From: RUG14130 sp045598325
Lineage (GTDB): Bacteria > Bacillota > Clostridia > Christensenellales > Aristaeellaceae
DNA length: 26,511 bases
Assembly: GCA_045598325.1 (NCBI GenBank)
Contig: JAZLLT010000005.1
Location: forward strand, 1 to 26,511
Reading direction: 5' to 3'
Made by a program: the position numbers and the translations under genes. Under the pieces are notes generated by a model that saw only the letters and a program-made list of their open reading frames with translations, was not told the origin of the DNA and searched no databases. This document shows positions 15,526 to 22,386 of the stretch, one piece after another. The stretch's first letter is position 1; each line of letters begins with the position of its first letter.

Positions 15526-17700
15526 TTACTCCGAAGTGACGAGTTCACGGTAGAACTCGCCCTTCTCCATCAGTTCCGCGTGGGTGCCCCGCTCCACGAT
15601 CACGCCGCTGTCCATGACGAGGATCTCGTCGCAGGAGCGGATGGTGGACAGGCGGTGGGCGATGACGATGCAGGTGATGCCGCGCTCGCGGATGGCTTTG
15701 ACCACCTCGTATTCGGTCTGCGCGTCAAGGGCGCTGGTCGCCTCGTCCAGAATGATGATGGTGGGGTCCTGCGCCAGCACGCGGGCGATCTCCAGCCGCT
15801 GCCGCTGCCCGCCGGAGAAGTCCTTGCCGCCCTCCTGCAGTTTGTGGCTGTAGCCGTCGGGACGGGCAAGGATGTCATCGTGCAGTTGGGCGTCGCGGGC
15901 GGCGAGGATCATTTCGAAATCCTCGATGCTGTCGTCCCACATTTTGATGTTGTTGGCGATGGTGTCCTCAAACAGGATGATGTCCTGATCGACGACGGCG
16001 AGGGAACCGTGGAACACGCCTTCGTCGATCTCGCTCATGGGCTTGCCGTCAAAGAGGATCTCGCCGCTCCAGGGGCGGTATAGACCCGAAATGAGTTTGC
16101 TCATGGTGGACTTGCCGCAGCCGCTGCCGCCCACGATGGCGACGCTTTTGCCGGGCTTGAGCGTAAGGGAGAAGTCCTTGATGACGGGCTCGCCGAAGGG
16201 GGCGTAGCCGAAAAATACATTTTTGATCTCGATGTTTCCGGTCAGTTTGCTGCCCTCTTCAGCGGTGCCCGCAGGCGCGAAGGCACTGTCTTCGGGATAG
16301 CGCATCACATCGTCGATGCGCTCCATTTCCGTGCGCATCTCCTGCAGGGACTGGCCCGCGCCGATGAGCATGGACGCGGGCGCCATGAAGGATCCGAGGA
16401 AGCCCTGAAACGCCATGACCATGCCTACGGTGAACTTGCCTTCCATGCACAGCAGCACGCCGATGATGAGCACGGCGTTGTCCGCGAGAGCGGAAAGGAC
16501 CTCCGGGATCATGCCCAGATACCTGCTGACGCGAGTGAATTTCACCTGCTGGGCGTTGACGGACGCCTGATAGCCCGCCCACTTGGAGAAGTAGCCGTTC
16601 TCCGCGCCGGCGGACTGGATGGTCTCGATCATGCTGATGCCCGCGATGGTGGCGGAGGACAGTTTCGCGCCGTCGCGCATGGCGACGCGGGTGATGTTCA
16701 TGCGTTTTTTGGAAATGATGTTGGAAACCAGAGCGTTGAGCAAAATGGTGGCGATGCCCACGCAGGTGAGCAGTACGCTGTAGCGCAGCATGACCACCAG
16801 ATAGAACACCATCATGAACGCGTTGAGCGCGAGGGGCGCGAAGGTGTCGATCAGGGTATTGGCGATGGACGCGTTGGTGCCCTGACGCTGCTGGATGTCG
16901 CCCGCCATGCGCTGGGTAAAGAACACGATGGGCAGGCGCAGGATCTTCCACATGTAACTGCTGTTGCCCACCGCCGCCATCTTGCCGCTGATGCGCAGGC
17001 TGTAGACCGCGCTCATGCCGGAGACGGCAATCTCGATCAGGCTGAAGATGCCCAGGAAAATCAGAAAAGGCGTGAGCCAGCCGGGATTCACCCCGGTCAG
17101 CAGACGGTCAACGAACACGCGGGAAAACGCGGGGCTCAGCAGTTTCAGAAGCACGCCCGTCAGGGAGACGAGCAAAGTGAAAATGACCGCGGGCCAGGTG
17201 CCCTTGAGGCGCCGCGCGGCAAAGGAAAGTATGCTCTCGGGCTTTCCCCCGGGAACAAAGTTTTCGCCCGGCTCGAACATGAGGCAGATGCCCGTGAAGG
17301 ACTCGTCGAATTCCTTCATGGAGACAGCCACGCTGCCGCGGGCGGGGTCATTGAGGCACGCCTTGCCGCCCTTGAAGCCGGTGAGGACCACAAAGTGATT
17401 GAAATTCCAGTGGATGATGCAGGGGAAGGAGCCTTCTTTTTTGAGATCGTCAGGCTCCAGACGGTATGCCTTGGCGACAAGACCGTAATGGCGCGCCGCC
17501 TTTACGACATTTAAGGCGTTGCTGCCGTCGCGGGACACGCCGCAGTCGGCGCGCACCTGCTCCAGCGGCACCCATTTTTCATAATAAGCCAGGATCATGT
17601 CAAGGGACGCGGCGCCGCATTCCAGCGCTTCCAACTGCATGATCACGGGCACTTTCGCCCGCCCTTTGGTGACGGGCTTCCGGATGGTTTTCTGTTTCAT
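15526..17700 (-). CDS. NHLP-family bacteriocin export ABC transporter with C39 peptidase
   Basis: A 724-residue exporter. Residues about 17-145 are a C39 peptidase that cuts leader peptides after a double-Gly-type site: Q22 and C28 in MQLEALECGAASLDMIL, H102 in NHFVVL, D118 in LNDPARG, so all catalytic residues are present. Residues about 165-460 are the membrane domain and about 485-724 the ATPase: Walker A GGSGCGKST (524-532), signature FSGGQ (628-632), Walker B IIILDE (648-653), H682. This matches the first ABC protein of NHLP systems (TIGR03796-like). It starts 8 bases after the short HlyD-like gene, with AGGAA at that gene's stop codon as its ribosome site. No leader-bearing precursor is found in the window. 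Confidence 0.94.
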   Translation of the reverse strand: MKQKTIRKPVTKGRAKVPVIMQLEALECGAASLDMILAYYEKWVPLEQVRADCGVSRDGSNALNVVKAARHYGLVAKAYRLEPDDLKKEGSFPCIIHWNFNHFVVLTGFKGGKACLNDPARGSVAVSMKEFDESFTGICLMFEPGENFVPGGKPESILSFAARRLKGTWPAVIFTLLVSLTGVLLKLLSPAFSRVFVDRLLTGVNPGWLTPFLIFLGIFSLIEIAVSGMSAVYSLRISGKMAAVGNSSYMWKILRLPIVFFTQRMAGDIQQRQGTNASIANTLIDTFAPLALNAFMMVFYLVVMLRYSVLLTCVGIATILLNALVSNIISKKRMNITRVAMRDGAKLSSATIAGISMIETIQSAGAENGYFSKWAGYQASVNAQQVKFTRVSRYLGMIPEVLSALADNAVLIIGVLLCMEGKFTVGMVMAFQGFLGSFMAPASMLIGAGQSLQEMRTEMERIDDVMRYPEDSAFAPAGTAEEGSKLTGNIEIKNVFFGYAPFGEPVIKDFSLTLKPGKSVAIVGGSGCGKSTMSKLISGLYRPWSGEILFDGKPMSEIDEGVFHGSLAVVDQDIILFEDTIANNIKMWDDSIEDFEMILAARDAQLHDDILARPDGYSHKLQEGGKDFSGGQRQRLEIARVLAQDPTIIILDEATSALDAQTEYEVVKAIRERGITCIVIAHRLSTIRSCDEILVMDSGVIVERGTHAELMEKGEFYRELVTSE

Positions 17701-17708
17701 GCCGTTCC

Positions 17709-18125
17709 TCAGTTTGCGATAAAGGACCAGGGTTTGACGGATTCGGTGACGATTTTCACATCATAGACGCCGTCCTCTGCTACACAGGCAACGATGAGTT
17801 CGATGCGCCCGTCGCCGTCGGAATCGCCGATGGCGCTCACGATGCCTTCAATGCCCTCCGCCTTCACGGGATCGCCCACGGACACCTCTTTGGCGTCTTC
17901 GGCGTACAGTTCGATGACCGCTTCCCCGTTTTTGACCTGCATAAGGGCGGGGACGGAAGCGTCGATATGGCCAAACATCGCCCATACACAGGCGCCCGCC
18001 AGCAGCAGGACGATCGCGCACAGCACCAGCCACACGCCGGGTTTGGTCACACGGATATAGTCGCTCAGGCTCTCCGGCGAGGCGACCTTGTCCAGACTTT
18101 TTTTGCGGAACAGTTTTTCGCTCAT
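17709..18125 (-). CDS. Short HlyD-like membrane protein of the NHLP export system
   Basis: A 138-residue protein. The N-terminus (MSEKLFRKKSLDKVASPESL, then DYIRVTKP) and the single transmembrane helix (about 33-52) match the start of NHLP-system secretion proteins of the HlyD family (TIGR03794-like). The outside part (about 55-138) is only a small beta-rich domain: GHIDASVPALMQVKNGEAVIELYAED, then VGDPVKAEGIEGIVSAIG. The long coiled-coil and most of the barrel of normal HlyD proteins (several hundred residues) are missing, though the frame is clean and ends just before the exporter gene, so it looks like a reduced, functional form. It probably sits with the exporter in the membrane. GGAGGAA precedes the ATG. 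Confidence 0.82.
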   Translation of the reverse strand: MSEKLFRKKSLDKVASPESLSDYIRVTKPGVWLVLCAIVLLLAGACVWAMFGHIDASVPALMQVKNGEAVIELYAEDAKEVSVGDPVKAEGIEGIVSAIGDSDGDGRIELIVACVAEDGVYDVKIVTESVKPWSFIAN

Positions 18126-18152
18126 GAAAGTTCCTCCGGGATCAGAATGAAA

Positions 18153-18184
18153 GGACGGCGCGGCACAGACCCGCTTTTCCGTCC
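18153..18184 (-). promoter_or_regulatory. Hairpin between the switch genes and exporter genes
   Basis: GGACGG (18153-18158) pairs with CCGTCC (18179-18184), with an inner GCGG/CCGC pairing. On the minus strand it is followed by TTTCATT. The T run is short, so it may cause partial termination or processing, separating expression of the STAS/SpoIIE genes from the exporter. Confidence 0.5.
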
Positions 18185-18192
18185 CGTTCGGT

Positions 18193-18489
18193 TTATTCGA
18201 TGGTCAGGATGTCGGAAAATCCGGTGATGTCGAACACTTCCATGATGGTGGCGTTCACATTGCGGACGGTCATTTTGCCCTGCCTGTTCATGACCTTCTG
18301 GGCGGACAGCAGCACGCGCAGACCTGCGGAGGAGATGTATTCAAGATCCTTGAAATCGAGGACGAGATCGGTCAGTCCCTCCAGTTTATCCTTCAGATTG
18401 CTTTCCAGTTGGGGCGCGGTGGTGGTATCCAGTCTGCCCGCGAGCGTCACGGTGAGAGCGTTGCCGTTCAGATGGTTGATGATGTCCAT
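18193..18489 (-). CDS. STAS-domain anti-sigma factor antagonist
   Basis: A 98-residue single STAS domain of the SpoIIAA/RsbV type. The segment LAGRLDTTTAPQLES and the motif DFKDLEYISSAGLRVLLSAQK are typical. S54 aligns with the phosphorylated serine of SpoIIAA (Ser58); the Asp before it is Ser53 here, a frequent variant. In this family the unphosphorylated form binds a kinase-type partner and releases that partner's target. It lies 15 bases after the gene for a phosphatase that also carries a kinase-type ATPase domain, with GGAGGAAAG before the ATG. No sigma factor gene is adjacent, so the final target is unknown. Confidence 0.94.
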   Translation of the reverse strand: MDIINHLNGNALTVTLAGRLDTTTAPQLESNLKDKLEGLTDLVLDFKDLEYISSAGLRVLLSAQKVMNRQGKMTVRNVNATIMEVFDITGFSDILTIE

Positions 18490-18504
18490 GTTCTTTCCTC
18501 CGTA

Positions 18505-20547
18505 TCAGAATTTTTTCTGCAGTGTCAGCACATTTTTGCCGTTTTCAAACTTGTAATCCACGCCGTCCATGGTCTTCTTGACCATGAAGATGCCAAGACC
18601 GCCGATGTTCCTCTCCTCCGCAGACAGGGTGATGTCGGGGTCCTTCTGGGCGAGGGGATCGAAGGGCATGCCGTGATCGATGAAGCGCAGGGTCACGCCG
18701 CCGTCCTCGCCGGGGCGGATGCCCAGTTTCATGGTCTCCCGCGCCTTGATGTAGGCGTAGTGGGCGATGTTGACGAAGATCTCCTCCACCGCCACGGTGA
18801 TCTGCATCACGGTCTTGGGCGGGCAGCCCAGTTTCTCCAGTTCTTCCTCCACGAATCCCATCACATCGGCGAGCGCCTTGTCATCCGCGGCGAATTCCCT
18901 CTCAATCATGCCGCTGTCCTTCTTGTAGGACTTGAAGTCCAGCATGAGCATGGTGATGTCGTCGAACTGGTTGTCCGCGCCCTGGAACGCGTCCACATCG
19001 GCCCGCAGTCCGCCGATGACAGCGGTGGCGTCCTCGTCCGCATGGGCGTTCAGATAGTTCTTCAGGCGCTCATTTCCGTACAGTTCGTTGTTTTTGTCCG
19101 TTGCCTCGGTCACGCCGTCCGTATACAGGAACAGCCGGTCGCCGGGCAGCAGATCCATTTCATACTGGCGGTAGCGCACGCCGTCCATGCCCGCCAGCAC
19201 GAAAGCGGGGCGGGAGGTGAGGAAGGTGAATTCCCCGTTCCGCTTGACAAGGGGCGGGTTGTGGCCCGCGTTCACATAGGTCAGTTTGCCCGTGCGCATG
19301 TCGAGGATGCCCAGCCACGCGGTGACGAACAGCGCCACATCGTTGCCTTCGCAGAGCATCTGGTTGACCTTGCTGAAAATCTCAGCGGGGCTCAGACCCA
19401 TCTGGGCGTGGTTTTTGATGAGGGTCTTGGCAATGACCATGAACAGCGCCGCGGGCACGCCCTTGCCGGACACATCCGCGATGACCGCCGCCACATGGTC
19501 CTCATCCAGCATGAAGAAATCGTAGAAGTCGCCGCCCACTTCTTTGGCGGGGTTCATGATGGCGTAAAGGTCGATCTCCTTGTGCTCGGGGAAGGGCGGG
19601 AAGATGGAAGGCAGCATGTGCGCCTGAATGTCCGTGGCGAGGGAAAGTTCCGCGCCGATGCGCTCCTTTTCCTTAAGCGACTCCACCATGGTGTTGACGG
19701 AACGCGCCACATCCTCCAGTTCGTCCTTCGTGTTGACCCGAAGCGGCTGATCGGGGAACTCGCCGTTTCCGATGAGCGCCAGGCGGGCGCGGATCTTGTG
19801 GATGGCTTTGAGCATCATGGTGACGATGATGCCCAGACCGATGGTCATGATGATCAGAACGAAGATGATCATGATGAAGCCGCGGGTCTTCTGCTTGCTC
19901 ATCAGGTCCTTCATCTCCTCGGCGGATCTGCCGTTGGAGATGAGTCCCACGAGTTTGCCGTCCTTATCGAACAGTTTTACATAGCGGCTGTAGATGTCGC
20001 GTCCGCCCACATTGGCGGCATGGATGACGCTGGCGTCCTGAGTGGAATCGATGAGGTCCGCCACGCGCTTGTCGATGTAGGTGCCTTCCATACGGCGTCC
20101 GCTGGCGCCGAGGGTCGTGCCCGCAACCCGCAGGTAATGGCCTTCATAGGTCTTGAAATTCTCATTATAGCCCAGTTCGTCGTCATTGTAGGTGCGCAGG
20201 AAAATATAGCAGAAAGTGCCCGTCATTTCCTCGCACTTTTTCATGGGCTCCTCATAGGCATTCTGATAGGTACCGTCGCCGATCAGGGTATCGCCCAGAT
20301 ACAGCGCGCCGTCCTTCTCGCTCCAGTATCCGTCCTCCGCGCCCAGTTCGTGAATGAGCACATTCATATCGGATTCCAGGCGGTCGTTGATGAGATCCTG
20401 CTCCACATAGTTCATGGAGTCGGACAGCAGCCACAGACTGAACACCAGCAGGATCAGTCCGCTGATGGCTACACTCAGACGGATCTTGAAATGGATGGAA
20501 TGGAAGAAACGGTATTTCTTCTCTTCGAATTGCTTTCTGTCTATCAT
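18505..20547 (-). CDS. Sensor SpoIIE-type phosphatase with C-terminal RsbW-like ATPase domain
   Basis: A 680-residue membrane protein. Order: TM1 (about 21-42); outside sensor domain (43-222), probably Cache-like; TM2 (about 223-246); HAMP linker (247-299); PP2C/SpoIIE phosphatase (about 320-538); GHKL ATPase of anti-sigma kinase type (about 548-680). Phosphatase metal-site motifs: GGDFYDFF (338-345), DVSGKGVPAALFM (358-370), TDGVTEA (476-482), FDD (528-530). ATPase motifs: EEIFVN (588-593), DHGMPFDP (624-631), GGLGIFMV (649-656). Kinase and phosphatase for the STAS protein are thus in one chain, controlled by an external signal. The ATG is preceded by GCGAGG; a promoter lies at 20587-20615. 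Confidence 0.93.
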   Translation of the reverse strand: MIDRKQFEEKKYRFFHSIHFKIRLSVAISGLILLVFSLWLLSDSMNYVEQDLINDRLESDMNVLIHELGAEDGYWSEKDGALYLGDTLIGDGTYQNAYEEPMKKCEEMTGTFCYIFLRTYNDDELGYNENFKTYEGHYLRVAGTTLGASGRRMEGTYIDKRVADLIDSTQDASVIHAANVGGRDIYSRYVKLFDKDGKLVGLISNGRSAEEMKDLMSKQKTRGFIMIIFVLIIMTIGLGIIVTMMLKAIHKIRARLALIGNGEFPDQPLRVNTKDELEDVARSVNTMVESLKEKERIGAELSLATDIQAHMLPSIFPPFPEHKEIDLYAIMNPAKEVGGDFYDFFMLDEDHVAAVIADVSGKGVPAALFMVIAKTLIKNHAQMGLSPAEIFSKVNQMLCEGNDVALFVTAWLGILDMRTGKLTYVNAGHNPPLVKRNGEFTFLTSRPAFVLAGMDGVRYRQYEMDLLPGDRLFLYTDGVTEATDKNNELYGNERLKNYLNAHADEDATAVIGGLRADVDAFQGADNQFDDITMLMLDFKSYKKDSGMIEREFAADDKALADVMGFVEEELEKLGCPPKTVMQITVAVEEIFVNIAHYAYIKARETMKLGIRPGEDGGVTLRFIDHGMPFDPLAQKDPDITLSAEERNIGGLGIFMVKKTMDGVDYKFENGKNVLTLQKKF

Positions 20548-20586
20548 ATGGACCTCGCAGAAGAAACTTCAAAAATTTCCATTGTT

Positions 20587-20615
20587 ATTATAGCACGGAA
20601 TTTCCGTTCGCGCAA
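20587..20615 (-). promoter_or_regulatory. Promoter for the SpoIIE/STAS/export genes
   Basis: On the minus strand: TTGCGC, 17 bases, TATAAT, about 40 bases before the start codon at 20547. No other convincing promoter is seen in the short gaps down to 13322, so it may drive all five genes. Confidence 0.72.
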
Positions 20616-20624
20616 CGGAAATCC
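20597..20624. promoter_or_regulatory. Operator-like inverted repeat over the SpoIIE promoter
   Basis: GGAATTTCCGTT and AACGGAAATCC flank a CGCGC centre; the inner 8 bases of each arm pair perfectly and the outer arms match apart from one extra A. It covers the -35 box and spacer of the minus-strand promoter. A regulator site is the likely reading; the regulator is not known. Confidence 0.55.
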
Positions 20625-20659
20625 GAACAGATTCCGGCGGTTAATTTTGATTTTTCCCC

Positions 20660-20688
20660 TTGTGAGAAAGGGCGGATGCTGATATAAT
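20660..20688 (+). promoter_or_regulatory. Promoter for the threonine aldolase gene
   Basis: TTGTGA (20660-20665), 17 bases, TATAAT (20683-20688), about 28 bases before the ATG at 20717. Confidence 0.8.
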
Positions 20689-20716
20689 AACCACATCAAA
20701 AGAAGGAGCATTGTGT

Positions 20717-21757
20717 ATGATACGCTTTGAATCGGACTACCTGGAAGGAGCCCATCCTTCCATTCTGGATGCTCTCGGAAAAACCAACTTCGATCAGACG
20801 CCCGGCTACGGCGTGGATGAATACTGTGAAAAGGCGAAAGAGAAGATCCTCGCCGCCCTAAACGCGCCCGTGGCGGACATTCATTTCCTGACCGGCGGCA
20901 CCCAGTGCAACCTGACCTGCTGCGCCGCGTGGCTTAAGCCCTGGCAGGGCGCGCTGTGCGCGGACACGGGCCACATCGCCGTGCACGAGAGCGGCAGCGT
21001 GGAAGCAACGGGCCACGAAGTGCTGACCCTTCCCCACAAGTTCGGCAAGATTACCGCCAGGCAGGTAAACGATTACTGCAAAGCCCACTACGCCCAGGAC
21101 AACGCGGAGCACACCGTGCAGCCCGGCATGCTCTACATCAGCCAGCCCACCGAGTACGGTACGCTCTACTCCTTAAAAGAAATCAAGGCGCTCTCCCGCG
21201 CCTGCAAAAAGAATAACCTCGTATTCTATGTGGACGGCGCGCGCCTCGGCTACGCCCTGACCTGCAAAGAAAACGATGTGACCCTGCAGGACCTCGCGAC
21301 CTACACCGACGCCTTCTATATCGGCGGCACCAAGGTAGGCTGCCTCTTCGGCGAAGCGCTGGTCATCCGCAAAAAGGAACTCAACGATTCCTTCCGCTAC
21401 ATGATCAAGCAGCGCGGCGGCATGCTGGCAAAGGGACGCCTGCTGGGCATCCAGTTCGGCTGCCTGTTCACGGACGGTCTGTACGAAAAGATGGGCGCCC
21501 ACGCCATGGCTCTGGCGGACAAGATCCGCGATACCCTCACTTCCCTGAATGTCCCCTTCGCCGTTCCCTCCCCCACCAACCAGCTCTTCCCCGTGCTGAC
21601 CGACGAAACCCTTTCGAAGTTCGCGGACAAGTACTCCTTCTCCTTCTGGGAGAAGACGAAGGACGGCAGAAATGTGATGCGCATCTGCACCAGTTGGGCA
21701 ACCAAAGAGGCGGACGCGGACGCGCTGATTGCCGATCTCAAAGCCGTTCTTTCCTGA
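20717..21757 (+). CDS. Threonine aldolase family (PLP-dependent beta-eliminating lyase)
   Basis: A 346-residue fold-type I PLP enzyme of the low-specificity L-threonine aldolase family, which splits L-threonine or allo-threonine to glycine and acetaldehyde. Motifs: HESGSVEATGHE (90-101), SQPTEYGTLYS (142-152), VDGARLGYAL (172-181, with the cofactor-binding Asp D173) and FYIGGTKVG with the Schiff-base lysine K206. Length is normal. I use the ATG at 20717, 8 bases after AGAAGGAG; a TTG at 20711 would add two residues. It is divergent from the SpoIIE gene and is a single-gene unit by promoter evidence. Which beta-hydroxy amino acid is preferred is not visible. Confidence 0.93.
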   Translation: MIRFESDYLEGAHPSILDALGKTNFDQTPGYGVDEYCEKAKEKILAALNAPVADIHFLTGGTQCNLTCCAAWLKPWQGALCADTGHIAVHESGSVEATGHEVLTLPHKFGKITARQVNDYCKAHYAQDNAEHTVQPGMLYISQPTEYGTLYSLKEIKALSRACKKNNLVFYVDGARLGYALTCKENDVTLQDLATYTDAFYIGGTKVGCLFGEALVIRKKELNDSFRYMIKQRGGMLAKGRLLGIQFGCLFTDGLYEKMGAHAMALADKIRDTLTSLNVPFAVPSPTNQLFPVLTDETLSKFADKYSFSFWEKTKDGRNVMRICTSWATKEADADALIADLKAVLS

Positions 21758-21762
21758 AACCC

Positions 21763-21791
21763 TTGCTTTTCGCATAAAAAAGCGTTATAAT
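21763..21791 (+). promoter_or_regulatory. Promoter for the Cys-rich exported protein gene
   Basis: TTGCTT (21763-21768), 17 bases, TATAAT (21786-21791). The -10 box covers an in-frame ATG at 21790, so that codon cannot be in the transcript; this fixes the start of the gene at 21820. Confidence 0.82.
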
Positions 21792-21819
21792 GAGCATAGA
21801 AACCACGCGGAGGTCCATT

Positions 21820-22386
21820 ATGAAGCGAATTCTTACCGTTCTGCTGTGCGCTGTGATGCTGCTTGGCAGCGTTGCCCTCGCCACAGGCATGGCGCCCGTT
21901 TGCGAAAGCCACTACTTCGATGTGTGGTATTACCGCCGGGACGGCATGCATAAGTCGGTCTGTCTGCACGACGGCTGCGGCTTTATCTGCTATGTGCCCT
22001 GCGACGGCATGAGCGCAACTTTCGAAGGCAAGACCCTGACCGTCTGCCCCGTCTGCGGACATTACGGCGAGAAGGACGGATCCTTCATCCCCTACATCCG
22101 CGCAGATCTGTACAACTACAACGCGTCCCCGCTGGGAGAGATCTGCGTGTACCGTTACGACGATCCCTTTGAGGACGGCAGCGTGAAGGCGGCGATTTCC
22201 GTGATCTTCGAAAAAGCGGGCGTCGACGAGCACTATGAGGGCGGCTTCCGCCTCATCATCCCCACCGCGCTGGAGAGCGGATTCACCCTGTACGGCGAAG
22301 ACGGCGGAGAGATCGAATACACCTATGAAAACGGCCTCCTCACCTTCACCTGCGATGCGGGCTGCGGGATATACTTTGTGAAGTAA
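21820..22386 (+). CDS. Cys-rich exported hypothetical protein
   Basis: A 188-residue protein I do not recognise. The first 22 residues are a signal peptide (MKRILTVLLCAVMLLGSVALA). The mature part has nine cysteines in two groups: C28, C48, C53, C57, C61, C76 and C79 (the last two in CPVCGHYGE), then C109, C178 and C182. The CxxC and spaced pairs look like a zinc-ribbon, which is unusual for an exported protein; disulfides or a bound metal outside the cell are alternatives. The second half (about 90-188) is beta-rich. The start is set by GCGGAGG 6 bases before the ATG and by the promoter. A terminator follows at 22403. Confidence 0.85.
   Translation: MKRILTVLLCAVMLLGSVALATGMAPVCESHYFDVWYYRRDGMHKSVCLHDGCGFICYVPCDGMSATFEGKTLTVCPVCGHYGEKDGSFIPYIRADLYNYNASPLGEICVYRYDDPFEDGSVKAAISVIFEKAGVDEHYEGGFRLIIPTALESGFTLYGEDGGEIEYTYENGLLTFTCDAGCGIYFVK

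Noticed and set aside
13148..15553. An 801-codon open frame on the plus strand opposite the NHLP permease/ATPase gene
   Set aside because: It is the shadow of a high-GC gene: the translation is His/Arg/Gly-rich low-complexity, with no recognisable motif, while the minus-strand frame has complete ABC motifs.
18409..20682. A 757-codon open frame on the plus strand opposite the SpoIIE gene
   Set aside because: Same shadow pattern; the minus frame carries all phosphatase and ATPase motifs.
13322..20716. Search for a NHLP or double-Gly precursor peptide near the exporter genes
   Set aside because: The gaps (8 to 67 bases, and about 170 bases upstream of the SpoIIE gene) hold no small frame with a ribosome-binding site and a GG/GA leader. 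The divergent gap is filled by promoters and an operator-like repeat.
21790..21819. ATG at 21790 as start of the Cys-rich protein
   Set aside because: The codon overlaps the -10 box of the promoter, so it would not be transcribed; the ATG at 21820 has a proper ribosome-binding site and signal peptide.
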